From Scleromitrula shiraiana (Eukaryota > Ascomycota > Leotiomycetes > Helotiales > Sclerotiniaceae), in the NCBI GenBank assembly GCA_028455995.1, contig JABELC010000002.1, positions 3,472,001 through 3,536,000 on the forward strand: a stretch of 64,000 nucleotides of DNA, read 5' to 3'. Positions 13,081 to 23,988 of the stretch are shown here, one piece after another. The position numbers were made by a program, and so were the translations under genes. Every line of letters starts with the position of its first letter. The stretch's first letter is position 1. Below the pieces are notes generated by a model. The model was not told the origin of the DNA. It worked only from the letters and a program-made list of their open reading frames with translations, and did not search any database.

Positions 13081-14581
13081 TGGTGTTTTCAAATTGCGGG
13101 GGGTATGACCAGGGGAGGGGAGGGGAGGGGGAGGGGGAGGGGGAGGGGGAAGGTAAGAGATGGTGTTATTATAAGCGCCTTCATTTTTTCTTGGATGAAT
13201 TGAGGATATATGGAATGATTGATTGAGGGGTGATTGTATTTAGATATGCAACAAATTAACGAATGGGATGGAACAAGAGAGAGAGGAGATAATGTGAATA
13301 AGTGTGGATTTACTAATACGGATGGGGAAAATAACAAATAGTACAGTTATTAGTATAGTATATACTGTAAAAGACGATCAGACCCAAAATGAAAAACATT
13401 GAAGATATATCTACCCAGTTAAGTAGATTACAATGCATACATAAACATTACATTCCACATATTGAAGGCGTTTACGTTTGCGTATACGTTTAGATAACCG
13501 GTATTTGAATGAATGAATGAATGAATGAATGAATGAATAAATGAATGAATAAATGAATGAATAAATGAATGAATAAAGTTTACTTGGGCGGCATGCAATT
13601 TTGAAAATTCATGTGAGTGTAGCGTAGTTTTGTTCCGATGTGTGGAGTTGAGCTGGAATGGATGGGTGAAGGAAGAAGAAGGCGAAGGAGAAAAGAAAGA
13701 AAAAAGGAAAAAAAAAAAAAAAAGAAAAAAAAAAAAAAAAAAGGCTTGGCAGAAATGGATATTGAAAAATGAAGCTTTTCGGGAAAGATATCGTATACCG
13801 TATTGAGATTTGAAGATTGGTGGGATGGCTTGATGGCTGGATGGATGGTATGGAATGGGATGGAATGGGATGGCATTGTTGTACTTGCGGTTAGTGAATG
13901 GATATAGAACTACTGTACTATACTTACTATACTTACTATACTTACTATACTTACTATACTTACTATACTTACTATACATACATAAGCTCTACATATACTT
14001 TATATACTACTGTTTCATACATATACGCACAAGATCTGAAAGTTGTGCGTTAATCGTGTATTCTCTGATTGATTATTGAAATCTTGGTCAGGATTTGAGG
14101 ATTTGAATTGAAGAGCTAAGACCTTGGAAGTTAGAAGTTTTTCCATCTTTTTATTTCATTATACTATATTATATTATACTATATTATATTATACTATATT
14201 ATATTATACTATATTATATTATACTATATTATATTATACTATATTATATTATACTATATTTAAATATAGATAAAAAATCAATAATTATTTACGATTTCAA
14301 TTAGATCTAATCTGATGTAATGTCAAATCTAACCAATCCATCTCTACAAAAATAACATGTGGGATATGTTCACCCACCCTAAAAAGGTCCCATCCCATCC
14401 CAAGCGAAAGCAACTAAACTAAAATGGTGCCCGAAGTGTCGGGTACTCCGTAGTTACTACATTCGATGTATTTATTGTATATGCAATCTTGGTAGTTCTA
14501 GTAAATGTGAGTAGTACCGGCACAATAAAAACCTAGATACTAATCAATGATGATCCGAATAATACGAAGAAGGGGAATAGT

Positions 14582-14612
<31 letters not shown>

Positions 14613-16760
14613 TTCAAACCATAGTCAACGAAGACGAGACGTGAAAGTTCGGATATCCAAGGTCACGGATATATGACGTAAATTGGTCTGTTCTCAATTT
14701 GAAGTATTCTTTTTTTTCTTAAGCACCGAAAATTATCAATTGATCAAACATCTATTATTATTGAATTCAATATTTGGTTGTATTTCGTAATGATGAGATC
14801 ATTTTTGATCATCAATTGGTTGATCTTTTACAATATAATGAATATTCAAAGTTACAATTGACATCAATTCGGACCCGAGATGGCTATCATCCATATCATA
14901 GATATACTCGAGTAATAACATGAAGAAATATATGGCAGAAACTCAAGGAATATATCAAGGCAGAGAGAGTAGAGCGCGGAGCAAAAGTAGATAGATAATG
15001 GGATGAGCGAGAACGAGAGCGAGCGGATTAATCCCGTTCTTCCGATCCATTATTTTATCAATCAATCAAGAAAAAGTCCTGGCATGCAGACTGAGAGGAG
15101 AGGAGAGGAGAGGAGAGGGAACAGATAGGAAGGAACATGGAGATGAAGACTTAAAAGAGGGGATTTGATAAGATCTCCATACTTTTGTGAACAAAAACCC
15201 ATGTTGTTAGCGATTGCGATGCACGTTTTTCTTCGAATCTAGCGGACAAAACAAACCTTGAAATATAAGTGGATGGATTTTACTTTATGTAGAAGCGCAT
15301 AGTGAGTGATAAAAGTTGGATAGTGTGATGGTTTTGTGAATAATGAATGGATTATTGCATTATCATTGCAGGGGAACTTACAGAGGAGCTTAGCACTCAA
15401 GGTGTGCTGGGTTGCTGATTTATGATAGTATCTTGCATTTTGAAATGGTTGTTACAGAGAGAGATGGTGTTTTTTTCTTCCCCTCGTTCCCCTACTTGGA
15501 CTTTTTTGATAGAGGTAGTATGGTATGGTATGGTATGGTATGGTATGGTGTATGGTATGCCACTTATGCAAGTGATAAGAAAACTTTTAGAAATTTATAA
15601 TAGTGAGGGGATTGAAAAAGCTTGTTCTGATGGTTTGTACGTACATTGAGGGGAATCACTTCAAGTTAGATCCTGTATGTATATTATGAATTCAAACAGG
15701 ACAAGAAGGCTCTATACTATGTATATCAACACCAATGTATAATACATAAACCTAGTTGATATAATAATTCATACCAGACCAGTTGACCATCTTGGCAATC
15801 GGTGTCATGATGAATGATCAAATGTTGTACAAGATTAATGTATGTAAGTAAATGAAAATGAAAATGGAAATGATACTCGAACTCGGTCAGTAACATCTTC
15901 TTCTATGAGTAGGTTCCGCAAGTCATCACGAATTATCTGAGTTGCAATCGAATCCATTGAATGTAACAATCCAAAGTCTTACCTTACACGTACCTTACCC
16001 TTCCATCCATCCCTTTGGTACCTTGCTTGAACGACACAACAAATACAGATACAAATACAGATACAAATACAGATACAGATACAGATACCCGGGGCAGCTG
16101 AAGGGAAGATTTTGATATTGATATATGTATTGATATATGAACCTCGAACCGTGTAACCTTGAATAACTTTTTAAAAGATCTACCTCATACTTTATCCACA
16201 ATTACTTGCTTGTTGTACCTCAGTTCGACCCTTAAATAACGGGAACAAGCTTCTTCCATTATCAATTCCATTATCAATTCTATCCATTCCATTCCATAAT
16301 CATGGGGAAGGGATTCAAATTCAAATATCTGTAATTGTGAAACGTAGTTTATTGTGTTATACAGGCACAGTATATTTATATTTATATTGTAATAATAAAC
16401 AGCATATGTGAAATCCCGCACGTTACTTCCATCTCGTTCCCAGGTTGTCAGAAATCCCAAAGAAAAAGAAAAAGAGAGTAAAAAAATCCCCAAGATCAAG
16501 ATACCCGAATACCGTTTCGCAAGCCTCACCTGGGCACCCCTCCACGTTCCCCATCCGAAAAACATATCATTACCGGAAGAAGAAAAAAAAAACAATAAAA
16601 AATAAAATAAAAAATAAAAGAAATAAAAAATAAAGAAATAAAAAAATAAAAGAAATAAAAAAATAAAGAAAAAGAAAAGGACAGTGATAGCTGAGCCTTT
16701 TTTTTATTTTTTTTTATTTTTTTTTTGGACCGAGGCGTCTCGGGGTTGGTTTTGGTTGGA
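13081..16760. repeat. Microsatellite-rich spacer
   Basis: A dense run of simple repeats: G-run tract at 13112-13152 (GGGGA/GGGGGA units, potential G-quadruplex); GAAT tetramer at 13506-13575; A-tract at 13699-13742; a nonamer ACTATACTT, about seven copies, at 13917-13978; a 15-mer ATACTATATTATATT, about seven copies, at 14161-14260; AATC at 14583-14612; GAGAG pentamers at 15092-15118; TATGG pentamers at 15521-15547; ACAGATACAAAT units at 16043-16086; A-rich AAATAAAA tract at 16571-16678 facing a T-rich TTTTATTTT tract at 16698-16726. Open frames here are translations of these repeats. Confidence 0.8.
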
Positions 16761-17196
16761 AGATCTTTTGTGTTATTTTACTTTATGGTTGTATTTATGC
16801 GCGCAGCATAATGTAATGTTGTGAAAGCGCCGAAGAAAGAAGAAGAATCGCCAGGGCTTAAGCGCAACGTGATAAGGAAAATGAATATCTTGAATTTTAT
16901 ATGGATAAGAAGGTTGATCTTCAGGGCTTCAAATTGAGAAAGGATCAGTTAGGATTGAGGATTAGGATTGAGGATTAGGATTGGGATCAAATTGTAGTCA
17001 GCAAACTATATAGTACGCGCGGGCACGAAAGATTCTCAAAAATTTCTCGGCCTTATTATTATTCTTGTTGACAGAGTGGAGTTGAGGTTGGAGCCCTAGA
17101 GGATATCATCTTTAGAAGGAAGACCCATTGCGGAGATGGATATCTTCTACTTAGGTTTCAATAACAACAACCAACAAACAACAACCAACATGAAAA

Positions 17197-17445
<249 letters not shown>

Positions 17446-17599
17446 GTAGTAGTTCTCTCAAAAATGTTACTTACGCTTACCAGTCAGTATATACTGTACT
17501 TATCTATCAAGGTGTTAATACCTAACTACGCCTCCAATAACTTGAAGCCTCTACTAAGCAAATATCTACCAACTTATAAGGTTGGTTATCTTTTATATA

Positions 17600-17633
<34 letters not shown>

Positions 17634-17955
17634 CTTTTTTTTTCGGTTCATTACTTGGTACCTTTTTTGTCTTCAATGATGATTTATTTAGGGAAATACC
17701 TTGTTCTCTCATCTTTGGCACGAACCACCTCATAACGCACAGTCAGCTTGGTCAAGCCCGGGCTACTTGCTTGTTAGTGTACTACACTACAGTCAGTAAT
17801 AATAATGTACCTACCTATAATATAATCATCATCATCATTATCATTCTTTTATTCATCATGGATAACCTTACTATGTTTATCATTTCTTCATTTCTGTATA
17901 GCTTCATTTCTGTATAGCTTCATTTCTGTATAGCTTCATTTCTTCATAGCTTCAT

Positions 17956-17986
<31 letters not shown>

Positions 17987-19278
17987 CTGTTTCTGTTTTT
18001 TTCTTCTTCACTTCAACTAATACCGAAATCTTGGAATTATTTAAATGTAGTGTATTTGTCTAACAAGAAAAAAGAAGCTAGAGAGAGAGAGAAAAGAGTC
18101 AACTGTCTGTGAAACCATTATCTTTTTATCATTATACCATATTATACCATAACTATACTATACCATACCATACCATACCATATTCTTGTTTCACAAAAAT
18201 ATTGATATTTATATATATATACATACATACATACATATATGAGAAACCAATTCAAAAAGAAAAAAGAATAGAAGAATTAACAAGCGCTAAAATCGCAAGA
18301 AATATTAAATAATAAATAATAAATAATAATAAATAATATAATTACTAGTAGTCTTTTATAGATTTGTACGTATAGGTGGTCGCTTTTCTATTTCAATTTG
18401 ATTTGCATTTTATTTCAAAAATAATTATTAATATTATAATAATCTTTATTATTCCCCCCAAAATCCCCTCCTTCCTTTCCCTTCCTTTCCAAATTCATTT
18501 ATCCAATACTTTCCTACATTATTCACCTACTCTAATAAATCCTTAACTTAACTCCAACTCCAACTCCAACTCCAACTTAACTCCAACTTAACTCCTCACT
18601 TCATATAGGGTCTCTCAATTCATAAATTCTTCCCTCCCACTACCATCTTCTTTTTTCCTTCTTCTCCCCCTTCTCCTCCCCCTTCTCCTCCTCCTTCTCC
18701 TCCTCCTCCTTCTCCTCTACCACCACTACTACCTCGTTGTCTTTGTAATACTTCTATTCTCTTCTCTTTTTTCTTCTCCTACAATATACTCCTGAGTTCT
18801 TTTGCTTCTTTGCTTTATTCAATTGAACGTTTTCGAATTCTTTCGTTGTTGTTCTAAGTGAGGGGGAGGGAAATAATATTATTAATATTCATCATAAAGA
18901 AGAAAAAGGAAAACCAAATCAAAAAATAATAAAGTCATTGCAGCAAATCTTCCAAGGTTTCCACTGGGCACTGGGGGTTTTGATTTCTAACGACCGGCCA
19001 ACTGAATCCCCGATTTCCACATCTAACTCAAAATTCAATACCTATTACCCATATCTATATCAAAACTACTTTTCTAGCTGCAGAGAAGAACATATTCCTC
19101 GGCCATTAAACTTTGCAGATTCCTGTAAAAAAAATACACACTCCGCAATACACTACTTCCTGGCTTGCTGGATTATTTGGAAACTTTTCGGAAGCTACTC
19201 TTGCGCAACCAATAAAATCTCTTTCAATTTCTAACTAATTCCTCAACATTGTCCCCGCAGACAACACCAGTCATCAAT
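17446..19278. other. Pyrimidine-rich upstream region of the 19.3-kb gene
   Basis: Contains a T tract (17604-17643), a repeated TTCATTTCTGTATAGC unit (about 17885-17950), ATT repeats (17958-17986), ACATACAT repeats (about 18220) and AACTCC hexamers (18550-18595). A long C/T-only stretch (18620-18800, CTTCTCCTCC-type) follows, resembling the pyrimidine-rich leaders of well-expressed fungal genes. A strong acceptor (CCCGCAG at 19254-19260) just before the ATG suggests an intron in the 5' leader; its donor is not certain. Confidence 0.5.
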
Positions 19279-20409
19279 ATGATGGCCGATGTCCCTCGAA
19301 GGAAACCAATGCCACCTGGTTTCCAACAACCTCCGCCTCCTACATCCTACAATAATCATAGTCGAACCCGTACCACAAGTTCGAATACATTTCCTGGCAT
19401 ACAATTGTCGGCTCATCCAAATCAGCTCCTTCCCGGCAATATGCAAGTAAATACATATACCTCACGAAGAACCCCTTCGACAGGTACATTTTCTACGACT
19501 GCGAGCAGTGGCAATGCACCCGTTCAGTACCGAACTTCCGCAGATCTTCGACGATCAACTTCTTCACGATCGGGAAATTTACAACCGCAAGGATATGTGG
19601 CTCTGATGCGAAAACAAAAGGCTACTGTTTGGTGTGATCGTTCGCAACATGAGGATCCACGATTAATTGCTCAACAAAAGGCTGCGAAAGAACGAGCAGC
19701 GGCTGCTGTTCTCGGAGGTGGACCCCTCACGACTAGAATTTCTACAGGTGGAACGAATAGTTTGGTCGGTAGCAATAGGGTGACAGCAAAAATACGACAT
19801 CATGGCAAAGCTGGATTAGTTGGATACAGTCCCGGGGATTTGGTAGGAGGTGTAGGGGGTGTGCCAATGAGATTAAGTGCTAGCGAGGTCGAGGGAGGTG
19901 ATAGCGATGACGATGGGGATAGCGGGAGAGTTTTATACCATCGAAGAACGGGAAGTGGACGAAGCAGTGTTGGAAGTGGCAGAAGAGGTCTCACATATTC
20001 ACGAAATTCTACGGCGAGTTCAAATGCTGGCAGATGGAGCTCGGGAAATACACCACCGAGTGAAAGAGAACGACAAAATTCATTCCCCAATCTCGCAGAA
20101 GCTGGTGAAACCCCAGTCCCGACGGGTCATCCAAGGACTAAGGATTACTTTGCTGCAGATGGAACTAGGGATGGAACCAGAAGTGTAGGAAGCACCAGTA
20201 GTGGTGAGCGAGCGGACAATGTTGGAGAGTTGGGAACTGGAGACGCTGCTAGGTTAGCTAGCAATAGTTTACTGAAGTCTACGATCACTCGAGAAAAGAT
20301 TGTTAAGAATCCGGAAGAATTACAGAGAAGAGGAAGTGTGGATGAGCGAACAACAACCATGACACTGGGAGCTGGTCGACTGTTTATCGCCAATCCCGAC
20401 GAAGAGTGA
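19279..20409 (+). CDS. Fungal conserved protein of unknown function, Ser/Arg-rich
   Basis: Single coding exon of 376 aa starting MMADVPRRKPMPPGF. The frame is open upstream only as far as a splice acceptor at 19260, so the first ATG inside the exon is taken as the start. The N-terminus is Pro/Ser/Thr-rich. A compact block at about 105-140, GYVALMRKQKATVWCDRSQ followed by HEDPRLIAQQKAAKERAAAAVLGGG, looks conserved and structured; the rest is Ser/Gly/Arg-rich and probably disordered. I have seen this KQKATVWCDR-type block in uncharacterised filamentous-fungal proteins but cannot name a function. No membrane segment or signal peptide. Confidence 0.75.
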   Translation: MMADVPRRKPMPPGFQQPPPPTSYNNHSRTRTTSSNTFPGIQLSAHPNQLLPGNMQVNTYTSRRTPSTGTFSTTASSGNAPVQYRTSADLRRSTSSRSGNLQPQGYVALMRKQKATVWCDRSQHEDPRLIAQQKAAKERAAAAVLGGGPLTTRISTGGTNSLVGSNRVTAKIRHHGKAGLVGYSPGDLVGGVGGVPMRLSASEVEGGDSDDDGDSGRVLYHRRTGSGRSSVGSGRRGLTYSRNSTASSNAGRWSSGNTPPSERERQNSFPNLAEAGETPVPTGHPRTKDYFAADGTRDGTRSVGSTSSGERADNVGELGTGDAARLASNSLLKSTITREKIVKNPEELQRRGSVDERTTTMTLGAGRLFIANPDEE

Positions 20410-21894
20410 TTGATACTGATGAGAGATGATGAATGACAAGAGTTACGGCAAGATGTTTGTTGAGTTTGAGATATCAGGAGAGTTGTGTTGATTGGATCGG
20501 GGCAATACCCGAGAGTGGTCGTGATGGAGATACCACTTTTTTATTTTTCTTACATTTTTTTAGAATGTTGGTTTGGTTGTTGGGTGGCACGTTGAAAACT
20601 TGGTTTCGGGAAAGCAAATGCATTGAGAATGGCGTACTGGTACAAAGGCAATATCAATTGGATTCGGATTCGGATTTGGGGCTTATTTGGGTTGGGTGGG
20701 GGGGGGGGGGGGGTTTGACTGTCTTGGATTGGTATAGCATGATGGTTACAAACAAAACCCCGTCTCATGCATTAATCACCCATATTCATCATTCTTGTTC
20801 AAACAATCGTTTTTATTAGCGTTGCATGGTATACATAGTACTTTCGATGCCTAGATGGCGGGTATAGTCTTGAAAATAATGGTACAATGATGAAGACTCG
20901 ACATATTTGAATTGTCTTATTTTATTTCCCCTTCTATTTGTGTTGAAGTGAGTGTGAGTGAAGATAAGTGAAGTGAATCATATTCGTGCTCGTTTGGTAT
21001 ATATTACAGTAATCTAACTCCACAACTCGAACTGTACAGCTGAACCGGAATCTGAATCTAAATCCGAACCCGATATATTTCAGAGTCAGGGACGGATAAG
21101 GAGAGGGGCATTGAGTATTGAATCAGAATGTAATTTTAAAGAAACTTCAGCTTGGGGCTTGGATTATATTGTACTGTATTGTAAAATTAATGATTATATT
21201 GATGGGGCCCGTATTGATCCGACGGATCCGGAGTCATAGAGGGATGGATATGGATCTGGATATGAATATGGATATGGATATTGACACAGTTCCATTCCAG
21301 TTCCATAAAAAGCCATACGAGGAATCAATTTATCTTATCGATTTATGTAAAAGGCGAACCCTCGAATTTAATTTGATTTGATTTAATTTCCTCTTTCCTC
21401 TTTCCTCTTTCCTCTTTCCTCTGTCCTCTTTCCTCTTTCCTCTTTCCTCTTTCCTCCACCCCCATCTCCGTATTCCGACTCCATCAGCCAACTTATCTCT
21501 AGCGAGCGGAGCGGAATTTTAATGTTAGCGTTGGCGTTGGTGTTGGCGCTGGCATTAGCGCTCTTGACGCGAATCCACTTTATCTTCTTATTGGTAAGAA
21601 CGCGAAAAGACGCGTCAACTAAGTTGTACTCAATTCAATTCAATTCGATTCAATTGTACCTCTTCGAAAAAAGAATAACACCACTACAAACGACTCCACC
21701 TCATCGACACTCGACGCCACGAATTCTTAAGTTTTCCCTTACATTTTTTATACTCGGCGAGTCTATCTGTATTGTATTATTGGGTTCGAAGCTATTTAAT
21801 TTCTGTTGCTGAACCCTCTTTGTAATTGATGATAATATCATCTTTCCCAGTTTTGTGACATATTGTACACTACATACCAATTCCAAAACACATC
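20410..21894. other. Spacer: G-rich 3' region then pyrimidine-repeat promoter
   Basis: Downstream of the 19.3-kb gene the plus strand is G-rich, with a 16-base G run at 20698-20713. The region before the CAF-1 gene has a CTTTCCT heptamer array (about 21388-21456), GCGTTGG/GGCGCT repeats near 21525-21555 and TCAAT repeats near 21630-21655. No gene is supported. Confidence 0.5.
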
Positions 21895-23988
21895 ATGTCT
21901 ACTTCCCAAGAATCACCTCGACCTCCAAAGAGAGATTTCGATCAATCCTTTGGTCTCGAAACCCCATTCTATGTCGATCCCGCCGAAAGAGCTGCGTTAA
22001 AAAATTATCAACCAAGACCAGATTCCCCAATCCCCTCTAAAGAAATTCCTAGCGAATCTGCCTCATTACCTACACCTCCCGTTAGCATACAATCTACGAA
22101 ACGAGAAATATCTCCTGCGAGGAGTGAAGCAAGTTCATTAAGTGAATTGGGATCAAGCACACCATCTGTGAGAGGCAGATCACCAATGGCGGGAACGGCA
22201 TTCGCAGCACTCAATGGAGATGGGAACAAAGCACCACCACCAAAGAAGCCTAAATTGACATTTGCGGAGAAAGAGGCGAGGAAGATAGAAAAGGAATTTA
22301 AGGATTCAGAAAGAGCACGCGAGAGGGAGAGGAAGGAGATTGAGAAACAAGCACAATTGGAAGAAAAGAGAAAGCGGGATAAGGAGAAGGATGAAGAGAA
22401 GAAATTAAAAGATGCGGAAAGAGAGGCTGAGAAGAAGAAGAAAGAACAGGAGAAGGCTGCAAAGGAGGAAAAGAAGAGATTAAAGGACGAGGAAAAGCGG
22501 AAAAAGGATGAAGAGAAACAACGAATAGAAGAGCAAAAGAGAAAGAAAGCAGCAAGTCAGAAGACATTGAGCTCTTTCTTTGGAACGCCAACTTCAGTGA
22601 GAACTCGAGAAAGATCTTCGATGAGCCCCGCACCGACAAGTTCAGCGCTCGGTGCTCCTACTACAACTTCAGCCAATCTAACACCGAGCAAGAAAGAAAT
22701 TACACCATATGAGAAGATGTTCCCGGATTTTTTCGTTCAAAATGGTGTCACTTTAGCCCCAATCAACCGATTCGAGAGAGATCGAAAAGGATTAGAATCA
22801 TTACAGACTACAATTGATGAGTACATTGCAGGCAATCGAAGTCCCGACCGAAAGCGTGACTTCGATCCCATGCAGTTATTTCACTTAATGGATAGAGATT
22901 TGACACCCCGTGGAAAATCTTGTAAATCCGTTCGAGATATTATGGCAGAGTTGTTTGGTGATCCCTCAAGACCTATTGATCTCACTACGGATTCGCAGAA
23001 TACTCAAATGAAACGTACGAAAGATCTGTTGAAGAGGGTTCCAATGAAGTTTTTGAAGTTCCAGGAAGATGTCAGGCCTCCTTATCAAGGTACATATACT
23101 AAGATGCCGCTAAATGGTATGGCAAAGCTGGCGAGAAATCCAATGAGAAGAGATTTACCAAAGACAGATTACGATTATGATAGTGAGGCTGAATGGATTG
23201 AGGATGAAGATGCGGAAGATTTGAATAGTGAAGGAGAGGAAGACGAGGAGGGTGTGGACGATACTGAAGATATGGATGGTTTCCTTGATGATGAAAATGA
23301 TGATTTAATGCATTCGAGAAGGATGGTAGTGCAAAGTGATTTAGAACCTATATCTACAGGTATTTGTTGGGAGGATAGGAGAAAGCAAAATACGAATGTT
23401 AAGATGATGCCATACAGAATGGAGATTATTCTCGGTAAGTTTTACTACCCCTTAATTTTATATCATGATGTATACTAACACAAAATAAATGCAGATCCTA
23501 CAATGAAATCAATCGACCCCTTCTCAACAGCATACTGGGAACCAACCGTTTCAACAATCCAACCAGGTTCAATGGATCCTCCCCGTCTTCCTCTAAACTC
23601 TATCAAATCAAATACATCAAATATCCAATCCCCCTCCCAACCCAACCCCGCCACAATCGCCAAAACATTTTTCACACCCGCCTCCTCTCTCCCCTCATCT
23701 ACTTGCCAACCCCTCACCTCCACCACCACCACCTCATCATCAACCAATCCACAAACACCATCAGCCTCAAACCCCAACAGCAAACCCAAAAAACTCCTCC
23801 CCGATTCAGACCTCCCAGCCTTCAAAGCCGCAATTGACGGAAGTGACTTGAGTAAGATAGGTCTGGTGGAGGTTTTGAAAAAGAAGTTTCCGGGGAGGAC
23901 GGGGGGCGCTATTAAGGCTACGCTTGATTTGGTGGCGAGGAGGGTGGGGGTTAAGGAGGCGGAGAAGAGGTGGGTGTTGGTTGAGTGA
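21895..23988 (+). CDS. rlf2: Chromatin assembly factor 1 large subunit (CAF-1 p150 / Rlf2 / Cac1)
   Basis: Two exons, join(21895..23434, 23495..23988), 677 aa, intron of 60 nt with a TACTAAC branch. CAF-1 deposits new H3-H4 on DNA behind replication forks. Visible parts: a charged KER region of Lys/Glu/Arg heptads (about 121-220); a PCNA-binding PIP box QKTLSSFF directly after it (222-229); the YEKMFPDFFVQNGVTLAP block (about 272-289); the YTKMPLNGMAKLARNP block followed by DYDYDSEAEWIEDEDAEDL, the acidic histone-binding region (about 425-470); and a C-terminal winged-helix-like tail (LPAFKAAIDG...KRWVLVE). Exon 2 begins with a Ser/Thr/Pro linker written almost wholly in C-rich codons and flips near 23835 to G-rich codons. 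Confidence 0.93.

Noticed and set aside
13428..13979. 183-codon minus frame
   Set aside because: Made of translated GAAT, poly-A and nonamer repeats (YSKYSKYSK, FIHSFIHS), so low-complexity artefact.
16408..16633. Lys-rich frames
   Set aside because: Caused by the A-rich repeat tract.
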